Source: Chloroflexota bacterium
GTDB lineage: Bacteria > Chloroflexota > Dormibacteria > Dormibacterales > Dormibacteraceae
DNA: 51,123 nt
Assembly: GCA_005882115.1 (NCBI GenBank)
Contig: VBEG01000028.1
Location: forward strand, 1-51,123
Reading direction: 5' to 3'
Positions 14,113-22,123 of the stretch are shown here, piece after piece. A model generated the notes under the pieces. It had not been told where the DNA came from. It saw only the letters and a list, made by a program, of their open reading frames with translations, and made no database searches. The position numbers were made by a program, and so were the translations under genes. The stretch's first letter is position 1; every line of letters starts with the position of its first letter.

Positions 14113-16718
14113 GGGCACAACCGGCAGCGGCGCCGTTCGGGTTTCGGCTCGAAACCTCCCGACGTGATGCCGGCCGCTACGGCCGCGCCTTCGGCCTCGG
14201 CGTCGTGCTTAAGCGAATCCACCTTATCCACATGGACAGACTCACCCGACGCGAGATAAACCACCTCCAGCTCGACGGGGTCAAGCCGCAAGGCCGAGGT
14301 AGCACCCAGCGCATAGAGCGCGACCTGCAGGTCGCGCCGCCTGCGAGCGATCGGCCTGCCGCTCTTGTAGTCGATGATCCGCCAGCCCTTCTCCGTCCGG
14401 TCGATGCGATCGATCACACCGCGCAGCTGCCAGCCGTCGACCGCGATGTCGAACGGCTGCTCCACATAAGCGGGAACGTCCATGAAGCCACCCCGCGCTC
14501 GGTAAGCCTCGAGCTCGGCCGCGCCGTTGCGCTTGAACGCCGGCGCGCGCCGCGGGTCCGGGAAAGGCGTGGTGCTCCAGACAGTCTCGTGAATCGACTT
14601 CAGACTCGACTTTGTGACCGGCTTGCCCTGTTTCCTCAGCTCGCCCGCGCGGCGCAGCACCTCGTGGACGATCACGCCGTGCACCGCCTCCGCGCTCTGG
14701 ATGACCGGAAGGTGCTTGACGTGCCGGTACCAGTACTGGCGCGGGCAGTCCATGTACGCGGTGATCGCGCTGTAGGAGAGCACCACCTCGCCAGGGTGGC
14801 GATGTCCGTTCACGCGTGCCGGCGCCACGGCGTCGGCCGGAATGTCCTTTTCCACGATCCCGCCGCCAAGCTCCTTCAGAAACCGCGACTCGCGCCACCT
14901 GCGGCCACCGTCGTAGTGCGAGGCACATGTGAGGTAGAGCCGCCCACGGGCGCGCGTCATCGCGACATACAGGAGCCGGCGCTCTTCGGCGATCACGTCC
15001 TCGCGCCCCCGCACCAGAGGCTCGAGCACAAAAGGTGGAAGCTCGAAACGCGGAGAGCGTGCCGACTGCGGAAGTCGGCCCTCGACCAACGACGGAACGA
15101 ACACGGCGTCGAACTCGAGGCCCTTCGATTGATGGATCGTCATGACCTGAATGGCGTCGCCCTGCTCGGGCGCGGCTGGCTCCTCGTCCTCTCCTGACAG
15201 GAGTACCAGCTCGAGGTGGCGCAAATAGGCATGCAGAGAATGGTCGGGCGACGTCTCGCAGAACTCGGCGATCTGCTCGCCAAACCGGCTGACATTGGCC
15301 GTAGCTCGCTCCGCCTCACTGGCTTCCAGGCTTGCCCGCAGGTGATCGAGGTAGCGTGTCCGCTCCATCAGATCGAAGAACAGGTCGCGAACGTCGATCC
15401 GCGTAGCCGCCGCGGCAAATGACTCGAGCAGCGGCCGCAGGGCGACGGTCGCGGGCCTGTCGTTGATGCGCTCGAGCGCGACGAGATCGGCCGGATCCCA
15501 TACAGCACGAAGCACAGCGATGAGGTCTTTGACCTCAGGCCGGTCGAGGAATCCATGACCGCCGAACACAACATGGGGCAGGCCGGCGGCGACCAGGGCC
15601 GCCGCGATCGGCCGCGCGATCGCGTTGGTGCGGCAGAGAATGGCGACCGTGGACAGCGGGACTCCGCTCGCCGCGAGGTTGCCGGCCTCGCGCGCGATCG
15701 ACGCGGCCTCGGATGACCCGTCGGCGCAGCGCCAGACCTCGACCGCCGGTCCGGTCTGCTCCGCCCGAAGCCGCTTGAGGAGGCGCTCTGGGTTGTGTCC
15801 GATCAGCGCCGACGCGGCCGCGACGATCCGGGTCGAGCTTCGCCGGTTAACCCCCAGCGTGACTGTCCGCGCCTGGGGAAACGTGCGGAGGAATCGCTCG
15901 AGGCTCGCCCTGGACGCTCCGCGGAAGCGATAGATCGACTGGTCGTCGTCGCCGACGATGAATGGATCACGGCTGGCCGCCACCAGCTCGACCAGGCGCT
16001 CCTGGGCGAGGTTCAGGTCCTGGTACTCGTCGACAAGCACATTCGGGAATCGGCTCGCGTAGCGCTCGAGCACCGCGGGGCTCTTTTCCAGCATCCTCAC
16101 GGCGAGCAGCAACAGGTCGTCGAAATCGAGCAGCCGCTGCTTGCGGCACTCCCTCTCGTAAGCGCGAAACAGCCTCACGCAGGCGCGCATGAGCTCTGCG
16201 CTCTCGGCCTCGTCGCTCGAGGCGGCCCATCTCTCGATGCGATCGAGCGGCACCAGCTCTTGCTTCATGCGTTCGAGCATCTGCAGGACCGGTGAGACCA
16301 GGTCGTCCGGTCGCTCGTCTCCGACCAGCGCGCCGTCGCCGATCTTCCACATCAGCTCGCGAGCGAAGATCCAGCGCTCAGCGCCGGTGAGGATCCGAAA
16401 ACCAGGCTGCACCCCGATCGTCCGGCCGTCCTCACGCAGCCAGCCGAGAGCGATCGAGTGAAATGTGCCGACCCCGGGGGCCGGAGCGTCGATCAGCTCC
16501 TCGATGCGCTGCCGCATCTCGCGTGCGGCCCGCTCGGTGAAGGTCATCACGAGCACCTGGTCAGGCGAGATGCCGCCCGCCACGAGTCGCCGGTATCGCT
16601 CCGCAATCACGGCCGTCTTGCCGGTGCCCGCGCCTGCGACCACCCGTACCGGTCCGCCCGTGATGGCCGCGGCGAGTTGCTGCTGGCGACCGAGCCTGAG
16701 TCCGGCGCGAGAGCTCAT
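14082..16718 (-). CDS. UvrD/PcrA-type SF1 helicase fused to a PD-(D/E)XK nuclease domain with Fe-S cysteines
   Basis: An 878-residue ATP-dependent 3'-5' DNA helicase-nuclease. Helicase motifs in order: AGAGTGKT (residues 28-35), VMTFTERAAREMR, GTFHSIAL, VDEYQDLN (motif II), GDDDQSIYRFRGA (motif III), VTLGVNRRS (motif IV), IHQSKGLEFDAVF (motif V) and LLYVAMTRARG (motif VI). The C-terminus from about residue 650 has the RecB-like nuclease: YMDCPRQYWY, GVIVHEVL, RGVIDRIDR, WRIIDYKSG (the D...DYK catalytic set), ending in CRLCPYRLAC, which with the earlier Cys gives a 4Fe-4S cluster as in AddB/AdnB-type nucleases. The ATG overlaps the dciA stop (ATGA), placing a repair/recombination enzyme in the recF operon. 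Confidence 0.92.
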   Translation of the reverse strand: MSSRAGLRLGRQQQLAAAITGGPVRVVAGAGTGKTAVIAERYRRLVAGGISPDQVLVMTFTERAAREMRQRIEELIDAPAPGVGTFHSIALGWLREDGRTIGVQPGFRILTGAERWIFARELMWKIGDGALVGDERPDDLVSPVLQMLERMKQELVPLDRIERWAASSDEAESAELMRACVRLFRAYERECRKQRLLDFDDLLLLAVRMLEKSPAVLERYASRFPNVLVDEYQDLNLAQERLVELVAASRDPFIVGDDDQSIYRFRGASRASLERFLRTFPQARTVTLGVNRRSSTRIVAAASALIGHNPERLLKRLRAEQTGPAVEVWRCADGSSEAASIAREAGNLAASGVPLSTVAILCRTNAIARPIAAALVAAGLPHVVFGGHGFLDRPEVKDLIAVLRAVWDPADLVALERINDRPATVALRPLLESFAAAATRIDVRDLFFDLMERTRYLDHLRASLEASEAERATANVSRFGEQIAEFCETSPDHSLHAYLRHLELVLLSGEDEEPAAPEQGDAIQVMTIHQSKGLEFDAVFVPSLVEGRLPQSARSPRFELPPFVLEPLVRGREDVIAEERRLLYVAMTRARGRLYLTCASHYDGGRRWRESRFLKELGGGIVEKDIPADAVAPARVNGHRHPGEVVLSYSAITAYMDCPRQYWYRHVKHLPVIQSAEAVHGVIVHEVLRRAGELRKQGKPVTKSSLKSIHETVWSTTPFPDPRRAPAFKRNGAAELEAYRARGGFMDVPAYVEQPFDIAVDGWQLRGVIDRIDRTEKGWRIIDYKSGRPIARRRRDLQVALYALGATSALRLDPVELEVVYLASGESVHVDKVDSLKHDAEAEGAAVAAGITSGGFEPKPERRRCRLCPYRLACAAAL
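14224..14232 (+). other. Perfect DnaA box inside the helicase gene
   Basis: TTATCCACA, a perfect match to the bacterial DnaA-box consensus, about 5 kb from the dnaA-dnaN gap. It encodes part of VHVDK in the helicase. Could be chance or a DnaA titration site. Confidence 0.35.
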
Positions 16719-17011
16719 ATCGGCGTCGCCCGGCCGATCCGCACCCGCAGGGTGCGCACCTTGCGTCCCAGGTCTGACTGGTTGAGCCTGGCGACGATCG
16801 TCTCGGAGTCCAGCCGCAGCTGGTGAGCCAGGGCCGGGCTCGAGGTCGTGACCAGCAGGGTCCCCGCGCGCAGCTCGACCTCATCGCACAACCGGGCCAC
16901 TTCGGGACCGATGAGAACCCGAAAAGCAGTCGCCACCTGCATGCCCATCAGGCGGGCTCCGCCGGGTTGCCGGCGGAGGATTCTCGGCAGGATATTGCCC
17001 AATTTATCCAC
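16715..17011 (-). CDS. dciA: DciA-like DUF721 protein
   Basis: Small DUF721 protein of 98 residues. DciA proteins promote loading of the replicative helicase DnaB in bacteria without DnaC/DnaI. Seen: VDKLGNILPRIL, FRVLIGPEVARLCDEVELRAGTL split over the core, LVTTSSPALAHQLR and the C-terminal KVRTLRVRIG strand, the usual DUF721 layout. GTG 17011 is chosen because GGAAGGA lies nine bases upstream; an in-frame TTG at 17020 is right on that site. The start lies inside the last codons of recF and the stop overlaps the helicase start, so all three are coupled. A perfect DnaA box (17004-17012) covers its start. Confidence 0.85.
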   Translation of the reverse strand: MDKLGNILPRILRRQPGGARLMGMQVATAFRVLIGPEVARLCDEVELRAGTLLVTTSSPALAHQLRLDSETIVARLNQSDLGRKVRTLRVRIGRATPI

Positions 17012-17012
17012 A
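17004..17012 (+). other. Perfect DnaA box at the recF-dciA junction
   Basis: TTATCCACA spans the recF stop and the dciA GTG. The location suggests possible DnaA control of dciA and the helicase, but the site is coding in both genes. Confidence 0.4.
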
Positions 17013-18089
17013 GGGCTCAATCCTTCCGCTGTTGACGGTCCAGACCATGGCTTGGGCGATCAAAGCTGGCGGAAACGGGCCGGCCTCGACGGAGGTCACG
17101 ATCACCTGGCCACCTGAACCGACTTCTTCCAGCAAGGCAGCCCGACGCTCGCCGTCGAGCTCCGACAGGACGTCGTCCAGCAAGAGCACCGGCCGTTCAC
17201 CTGCGCGCTGGCCGATCAGGGCCGCTTCGGCCAGCTTCAGGCTCACGACCGCCGTCCGCTGCTGACCCTGGGACGCGTACGAGCGAGCCTCGTGGCCGTC
17301 GAGCATGACCTTCAGATCGTCGCGATGGGGACCCACGCTGGTCGTGCCTCGGCGAAGGTCTTCGGCAAGTGAGTTATTCACAGCCTCGGCCAGGTTTTCC
17401 GGAGGCCCCTCGTAGCTGATTTCAAGGCTCTCGCCGGAGGCGATCCGAGCATGACATCGTGCGGCTTCAGGTTCGAGCTCGCGGATGGCTTTGGCGCGCG
17501 CCTCGACGATCTCGCTCCCGACCTTGACCAGCTCGTGGTTCCAAGGGTCGAGCATGTCCTCACCACTCTCGCCCGACGCTATGCGCTTCAAGAGGTTGTT
17601 GCGCTGCTCGAGCACGCGCCGGAGGCCCGCGATGGCCCGCGCATAGCCCGGCTCGACCTGGACCAGCATCTGGTTGAGGAACCGGCGCCGCAGCTCGGGG
17701 CCGCCCTTGACCAGGCCCAGGTCGTCGGGCCAGAACAGCGTCACCCGGAAGTTGCCGGGCAGGTCGACCGCCCGCCGGCGTGCCCCGTCGACCTCGATCG
17801 TCCGACGCGCGCGCCCGCCCTCGACATCGAGCGTGATCGCCAGCTCCCGCCTGGAGCCACCGGTCTCCACCTCGGCCTCGATCCGAGAGGCGGGTCCGAC
17901 CGGACCGACGAGCTCCACCTCGCGGCGCGCCCGCGGCGACGAGGACAGGGCGAGCATCGCGACCGCCTCCAGGAGGTTGGTCTTGCCCTGGCCGTTGGGG
18001 CCGATGAAAACGTTGATGCCAGGGCCCGGCGACAGCTCCAGCTGCGCGTAGTTGCGATGGTTGCGAAGGCGCAGGCGACGAAGGCGCAC
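17004..18089 (-). CDS. recF: DNA replication and repair protein RecF
   Basis: SMC-like ATPase that with RecO/RecR loads RecA at gaps. Seen: MRLRRLRLRNHRNY at the N-terminus, Walker A GPNGQGKTN (residues 30-38), NFRVTLFWPDDLGLVKGGPE (family-specific), the signature SQGQQRT near residue 270, and Walker B VLLLDDVLSELD near 297. Length 361 is normal. GTG 18089 lies 13 bases after the dnaN stop, typical of the dnaN-recF operon. Confidence 0.95.
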   Translation of the reverse strand: MRLRRLRLRNHRNYAQLELSPGPGINVFIGPNGQGKTNLLEAVAMLALSSSPRARREVELVGPVGPASRIEAEVETGGSRRELAITLDVEGGRARRTIEVDGARRRAVDLPGNFRVTLFWPDDLGLVKGGPELRRRFLNQMLVQVEPGYARAIAGLRRVLEQRNNLLKRIASGESGEDMLDPWNHELVKVGSEIVEARAKAIRELEPEAARCHARIASGESLEISYEGPPENLAEAVNNSLAEDLRRGTTSVGPHRDDLKVMLDGHEARSYASQGQQRTAVVSLKLAEAALIGQRAGERPVLLLDDVLSELDGERRAALLEEVGSGGQVIVTSVEAGPFPPALIAQAMVWTVNSGRIEPCG

Positions 18090-18102
18090 CTGTCTGGTGC
18101 GC

Positions 18103-19248
18103 TTAAGACATCGCGACCCGCACGGGCATGATCACGTAGAGGTAGTGCTCCTTGCCCGGCGGTCGCATGAGCCCCGGGCTGAGTGGACCGTCGAACAGCA
18201 GCTCGACCTCATCCTCTCCGATCACCCCCAGGGCGTCCAGGACGTAGCGGGCATTGAACGCGATCTGGATGTCCGAACCGTCGACGTTGGCCGCCATCTC
18301 CGCCTTGCTGTCCCCCACCTCATTTGTGGTTGCGGAAAGGGTCAACGCTCCGGCCTGCGCTTTGACGCGGATCACGTTGGCGCTGTCCCGGGCGAAGAGC
18401 GAAACCGCACGCACGGTCTGCGTGAGCTCACTCGTGGCAACGAGAACCGTGGTTGAGCTCTTGCTGGGGATAACCTGTGCGTAGTTTGGATACTTTCCGT
18501 CGATAAGCCTCGAGGTCAGCTCGGAGCTGCCGGCGCGGAAGAAAACCTGGTTGCGGGCCTTGGAGATGATCACCTCGACCTTGCCAGGCTCGCCCTTGAG
18601 GACGCGCGAGAGCTCGGCCAGCGCGCGAGCCGGAACGATCAGGCTCGCCTCGAGGTCCGTGGGCCCGGCGGCCGCCAGCTTACGCACCGCAAGGCGGTGG
18701 CCATCCGTCGCCGCCAGGGTCAGGCTGCCGCCCTGCACCTGGACCAGGACCCCGGTGAGCACCGGACGTGCCTCGTCGGTGGACGCCGCCATCTGGGTCT
18801 GCTCGACAGCGCTCACCAGGTCGTCCAGCGCAACCTCGAGACGGTCACCCTCATCCGGGCGAGGTCCGGGAGGAAATTCCTCCGCTTCGATGCATTTGAT
18901 GTGCGTGTCGAAACGCGCGCAGCGCAGGTTGAGCGACTGGCTCGCACTGTCGAGCGTCATCTCCAGGTCGTCATCCGGCAGGGTACTTACGAAATCGGTC
19001 AACAACCGGGCCGGGGCGGTGGTCGATCCTTCAGATGCGACCTCGGCGGGAACCAGCTTGCGAATGCCGATCTCGAGGTTGGTCGCGGTGAGGGCAAGTC
19101 CGTCGGATGTCGTTTCGATCAGGATGTTGTTCAAGATCGGCAGCGTCGTCCGGCTGGAGATGGCCCGCGACACCACCTGGAGCGCTTGGCCCAGCACTGC
19201 GGGCCTGCACGTCACCTTCATCTGAGTTGCAAGAACTTTGGCATTCAC
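18103..19248 (-). CDS. dnaN: DNA polymerase III beta subunit (sliding clamp) DnaN
   Basis: Ring-shaped processivity clamp. The 381-residue sequence shows three clamp repeats: VVSRAISSRTTLPILNNIL near the N-terminus, FDTHIKCIEAEEFPP near residue 113, GVLVQVQGGSLTLAATDGHR near 167 (conserved TDGHRLA), SLFARDSANVIRV near 285, and the C-terminal YVIMPVR, part of the protein-binding pocket. GTG 19248 is preferred: GGGGGA lies eight bases before it. An internal ATG at 19218 also precedes the first conserved strand. First gene after dnaA on the same strand, 238 bases away. Confidence 0.96.
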   Translation of the reverse strand: MNAKVLATQMKVTCRPAVLGQALQVVSRAISSRTTLPILNNILIETTSDGLALTATNLEIGIRKLVPAEVASEGSTTAPARLLTDFVSTLPDDDLEMTLDSASQSLNLRCARFDTHIKCIEAEEFPPGPRPDEGDRLEVALDDLVSAVEQTQMAASTDEARPVLTGVLVQVQGGSLTLAATDGHRLAVRKLAAAGPTDLEASLIVPARALAELSRVLKGEPGKVEVIISKARNQVFFRAGSSELTSRLIDGKYPNYAQVIPSKSSTTVLVATSELTQTVRAVSLFARDSANVIRVKAQAGALTLSATTNEVGDSKAEMAANVDGSDIQIAFNARYVLDALGVIGEDEVELLFDGPLSPGLMRPPGKEHYLYVIMPVRVAMS

Positions 19249-19486
19249 GACAGTTGTCCCCCGTTAAAAGAGATTCTCTTTATAGAAGTCATCCGTAACC
19301 GATAACAGTAAGCGCTGTGCGAACTGTGGATGTCGAGATCGTTTACAGATCGGAACGGTCCGTGGATAACGTCTGCGAAATCTTGCCCGGACCGGCCTAT
19401 CGCTGTTGATGAGGTGGGGAGGAAACAGCGCCGGTGCATCCGTCCCACACGTGTCCCGACCCGGATCTCATAACTTGTGGAAACAG
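19249..19486. other. dnaA-dnaN intergenic region, candidate part of oriC
   Basis: A 238-base gap with AT-rich sequence at 19259-19310, a palindrome AAAGAGA-T-TCTCTTT (19267-19281), and DnaA-box-like sites TGTGGATGT (19325-19333), CGTGGATAA (19361-19369, one mismatch from TGTGGATAA) and TGTGGAAAC (19476-19484). In many bacteria the origin lies here or just before dnaA. Which of the two flanks is unwound cannot be told from sequence alone. Confidence 0.5.
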
Positions 19487-20863
19487 TCACTGCACGTAAA
19501 GCTTCTCGCGGATCGACTGCACCTCGTAGCGCAGCCGCTCGTCTTCCTTGAGCTCGTTGGCGATCTTCTCGATGGAGTGCAGGGCCGTCGTGTGGTCGCG
19601 TCCGCCGAAAGCCTTACCGATCGCCGGAAGGGAGGATGGCGTCTCTTCGCGCACCAGGTACATCGCCACCTGGCGGGGGAACACGATGTGCTTGTCACGT
19701 CGTTTTCCCTTCATGTCATCGAGGGTGACGTTGTAGTAGTCGGCAACGAGGGCCTGTATCCGGTCGACGTTGATCGGTTTTCGCGTGCCGGCCGGGATGA
19801 TGTCGGACAGGAGCCGCGCGGCCTCTTCTTCGTCGATCTGCCTTTGGTGCACGGCGGCGAAAGCCTGGATCCTCGTCAATGCACCTTCCAGCTCCCGGAT
19901 GTTGCGCTGCACTTTGTGTGCAATGAAGCTCAACACTTCCTCCGGGATGAGGCTCTCGTTGTCGCCGAGCTTGGAATGAAGGATGGCGAGCCGCGTCTCG
20001 AAGTCCGGAGGTTGGATGTCTGCGATGAGCCCCCATTCGAACCTCGACCGGAGCCTGTCCTCGAGGGTGGGGATCTCCTTCGGCGGGCGGTCCGACGAGA
20101 TGACGATCTGCTTGTTGATCTCATGTAGTGCGTTGAAGGTGTGGAAGAACTCTTCTTTCGTTCGATCCTTGCCGGCCAGGAACTGGACGTCGTCGATGAG
20201 CAGCACGTCGACGGTGCGGTACTTGTGACGGAACTCGCCCATCCGAGCGGTGGCGATGGAGGTGATCACCTCGTTGGTGAACTGCTCGGAAGTGAGGTAG
20301 ACGACGCGCTTGCGAGGGAAGCGATCGTGCACCTCGTGACCGATCGCGTGCATGAGATGGGTCTTGCCGAGGCCCACGCCTCCATAGAGGAACAGCGGGT
20401 TGTAGCTGTCGCCGGGCGCCTCAGCCACGGCTTTCGCCGCGGCGTGAGCGAACTGAGAGTTATGACCAACGACGAATGAGGAGAACCGAAAGCGGGCTTG
20501 CAGCTCTGACGGCGTGATCACGTTGACGTCAGGTGCGCCATCGCCCGCGTTCTCGTGACCGTTCTCCGGGATATGGTCGTCGTCTTCATCGAACAACGTG
20601 TGCGCGGGCCGATGGCCGGAGGGAGCGATCACAAAATCGATGTCGACCTCGGAACCCGTCACCGCTTGCAGCGTCTCCTGAATGAGCCCTGAGAAGCGAT
20701 CCTCAAGCCAGTCCTTCGCGAGCTTGCTCGGTACACCGATGCGAAACGTGCCGCCATCCGCCGAAACCACCGATGTGTTCTTCAGCCACATGTCGTAGGT
20801 CCGCTTGGCGAGCTGAAAGCGCAGCTCCTCCTGGACCTGTGACCAGATCTGGTCCTGGTTCAC
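19487..20863 (-). CDS. dnaA: Chromosomal replication initiator protein DnaA
   Basis: AAA+ initiator that binds DnaA boxes and melts the origin. Residues 1-75 are domain I (IWSQVQEELRFQLAKRTYD), 80-125 a variable linker, 126-340 the AAA+ domain with Walker A GGVGLGKT (161-168), Walker B LLIDD (221-225) and sensor SSDRPPKE, and the C-terminal domain IV carries the box-binding signature GGRDHTT (420-426). 458 residues. The frame is open to 21115, but GTG 20863 is the real start: AAGGAGG lies seven bases upstream and the conserved N-terminus begins there. Flanked on both sides by DnaA-box-like sequences. Confidence 0.97.
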   Translation of the reverse strand: MNQDQIWSQVQEELRFQLAKRTYDMWLKNTSVVSADGGTFRIGVPSKLAKDWLEDRFSGLIQETLQAVTGSEVDIDFVIAPSGHRPAHTLFDEDDDHIPENGHENAGDGAPDVNVITPSELQARFRFSSFVVGHNSQFAHAAAKAVAEAPGDSYNPLFLYGGVGLGKTHLMHAIGHEVHDRFPRKRVVYLTSEQFTNEVITSIATARMGEFRHKYRTVDVLLIDDVQFLAGKDRTKEEFFHTFNALHEINKQIVISSDRPPKEIPTLEDRLRSRFEWGLIADIQPPDFETRLAILHSKLGDNESLIPEEVLSFIAHKVQRNIRELEGALTRIQAFAAVHQRQIDEEEAARLLSDIIPAGTRKPINVDRIQALVADYYNVTLDDMKGKRRDKHIVFPRQVAMYLVREETPSSLPAIGKAFGGRDHTTALHSIEKIANELKEDERLRYEVQSIREKLYVQ

Positions 20864-21335
20864 CCCACCTCCTCCTTTTCCAACCCGCGCCACAGCCTGT
20901 GGATTGGGCTCCCCCCACCTGTGGAGCGCCGCCGCGCTCGCCTGGCAAAACCTGTGGACAAACTGGGGTCGACCGCTCCGACATCGGTGAGCACGCAGCC
21001 ACCCGGCCTGCGACCACGAGATCGCGCCGCTGGCGACCACGGATTCAACCGAAGCTCTTCGAGCATGAGCTCCGCCTCCTTGGTGCCTGTGGAAAAGAGC
21101 GGACCGGATTTCCACAGGCTGGCGGCGCCGACCTGTCCGAAATCCCCTATCCGGCCATTCCCGAAATATGGAAGCGGTGCTGTATGACTAAGTGTTGCTT
21201 ACTTGTAAGTATTGGTTAGATCAGGTGCCGAGATTCGTACTGTGACGAAGTTTTGTGAGTTTGCCTGCCTGCTTCCGGCCGGGGAATATAACACCGGCCT
21301 GTGGATACCGCAAGGCACTTTGCGCGCGTGATGAA

Positions 21336-21354
21336 GTGATACAAGCGGTATCAC
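21336..21354. promoter_or_regulatory. Operator-like inverted repeat upstream of rpmH
   Basis: Perfect 7-bp arms GTGATAC (21336-21342) and GTATCAC (21348-21354) with a 5-base spacer. It lies 22 bases before a TACACT hexamer (21377-21382) that could be the rpmH -10, so a protein bound here would cover the -35 region. The regulator is unknown. Confidence 0.45.
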
Positions 21355-21376
21355 GAGCCCCCAGAATCGGCTCCGG

Positions 21377-21382
21377 TACACT
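21377..21382 (+). promoter_or_regulatory. Possible rpmH -10 element
   Basis: TACACT ends six bases before the ATC codon at 21389 that aligns with the first residue of L34. No Shine-Dalgarno sequence is present, so a leaderless rpmH transcript is plausible. Confidence 0.35.
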
Positions 21383-21388
21383 GGCGCG

Positions 21389-21526
21389 ATCAAACGGACC
21401 TACCAACCCAAGAAGCGGTATCGCCGGCGCGTCCATGGATTTCTGCGCCGGATGAGCTCGCGCGGCGGGGCGCGCGTGCTGCAGAACCGGCGTCGCAAAG
21501 GACGCCAGAGGCTGGCCGCCTCGTAG
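21389..21526 (+). CDS. rpmH: 50S ribosomal protein L34, apparent ATC start
   Basis: Translation gives (I)[17 protein letters not shown] and then [20 protein letters not shown], ending RQRLAAS: a full L34 of 45 residues with the universally conserved KRTYQP start, RxHGFxxRM and RRxKGR segments. The residue aligned to the initiator Met is ATC at 21389-21391. The frame is closed upstream by TGA at 21332 and has no ATG, GTG or TTG between that stop and the conserved N-terminus. So either ATC initiates or the assembly carries a base error. It heads the rpmH-rnpA-yidD-yidC-jag cluster, the standard neighbourhood on this side of dnaA. Confidence 0.93.
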   Translation: MKRTYQPKKRYRRRVHGFLRRMSSRGGARVLQNRRRKGRQRLAAS

Positions 21527-21545
21527 TAGAGCGCGCCACCCAAAA

Positions 21546-21905
21546 GTGAAAAAGGGCTTGCGTCTCCGCCAACGCTCGGTCTTCCAGGCAGCGGTCAAAG
21601 GCCATCGATTTCATTCCGGCCGCGCCCTGGTCGGATTTGCTGTTCCCAACGCGGAAAGCCAGTGCCGGGTCGGGGTCACCGTCAGCCGCGCGATCAAGAC
21701 TTCGGTCGAGCGCAACCGGGCCCGCCGGCGCCTGCGCGAGGTGGCAAGGGGGGCACTGCTCGGTATGGGTTCGCCGCTCCGCCAGGTGGGAATACGATAT
21801 GACGTGGTCCTGATCGCCCGCCCGGCGGCGCTCGAGGTTTCGTTCGCCGACCTGAAGGCGGAGGCTTCGCTGGCAGCGCTCAGGCTCGCCAAGTTCAAGC
21901 CATGA
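21546..21905 (+). CDS. rnpA: Ribonuclease P protein component
   Basis: Protein subunit that helps the RNase P RNA mature tRNA 5' ends. Seen: [20 protein letters not shown] at the N-terminus (the F..v...G.r...), [20 protein letters not shown] followed by RLRE (the RNR motif that binds the RNA), and [11 protein letters not shown]. 119 residues, normal length. GTG 21546 is 19 bases after rpmH. Its stop TGA overlaps the yidD ATG (ATGA). Confidence 0.95.
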   Translation: MKKGLRLRQRSVFQAAVKGHRFHSGRALVGFAVPNAESQCRVGVTVSRAIKTSVERNRARRRLREVARGALLGMGSPLRQVGIRYDVVLIARPAALEVSFADLKAEASLAALRLAKFKP

Positions 21906-22111
21906 CGAAGCTTTTCCTGCTGTTGATTCGCGGTTATCAGCTCACCATCGCCCGGATCCTGCCGCCCGCCTGCCGCTACTACCCGTCCTGCTCGCACTAC
22001 ACCTATGAGGCGATCGAGCGGTACGGATGGGCCAAGGGCGGATGGATGGGAGCCGCGCGGATCGCCCGCTGCCATCCGTTCGCTGCCGGCGGATACGATC
22101 CGGTCCCTTAA
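21902..22111 (+). CDS. yidD: Membrane protein insertion efficiency factor YidD
   Basis: 69-residue Yid[21 protein letters not shown], then [16 protein letters not shown] and [15 protein letters not shown] with the conserved three cysteines, ending GGYDPVP. It assists YidC-dependent membrane insertion. It starts on the rnpA stop and its TAA (22109-22111) is in the same frame as, and immediately before, yidC. Confidence 0.94.
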   Translation: MTKLFLLLIRGYQLTIARILPPACRYYPSCSHYTYEAIERYGWAKGGWMGAARIARCHPFAAGGYDPVP

Positions 22112-22123
22112 GGAGATCAGCAC

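Larger units (their letters stand above)
20864..21388. other. dnaA-rpmH intergenic region, candidate oriC with DnaA-box cluster
   Basis: About 525 bases between the divergent dnaA and rpmH. DnaA-box-like sites (consensus TGTGGATAA): TGTGGATTG 20898, TGTGGAGCG 20920, TGTGGACAA 20953 (one mismatch), TGTGGAAAA 21088 (one mismatch), ATTTCCACA 21108 and TGTGGATAC 21300 (one mismatch). An AT-richer stretch spans about 21177-21265 with palindrome CTTAC-TT-GTAAG. A GGCCGG/CCGGCC inverted repeat (21277-21299) encloses an AT-rich loop beside the last box. ORFs that cross this region look like shadows. Confidence 0.55.

Noticed and set aside
20864-21115. N-terminal extension of dnaA to 21115
   Set aside because: Low-conservation Arg/Trp/Ser-rich residues crossing DnaA-box-like sites; GTG 20863 has a strong ribosome site and the right N-terminus.
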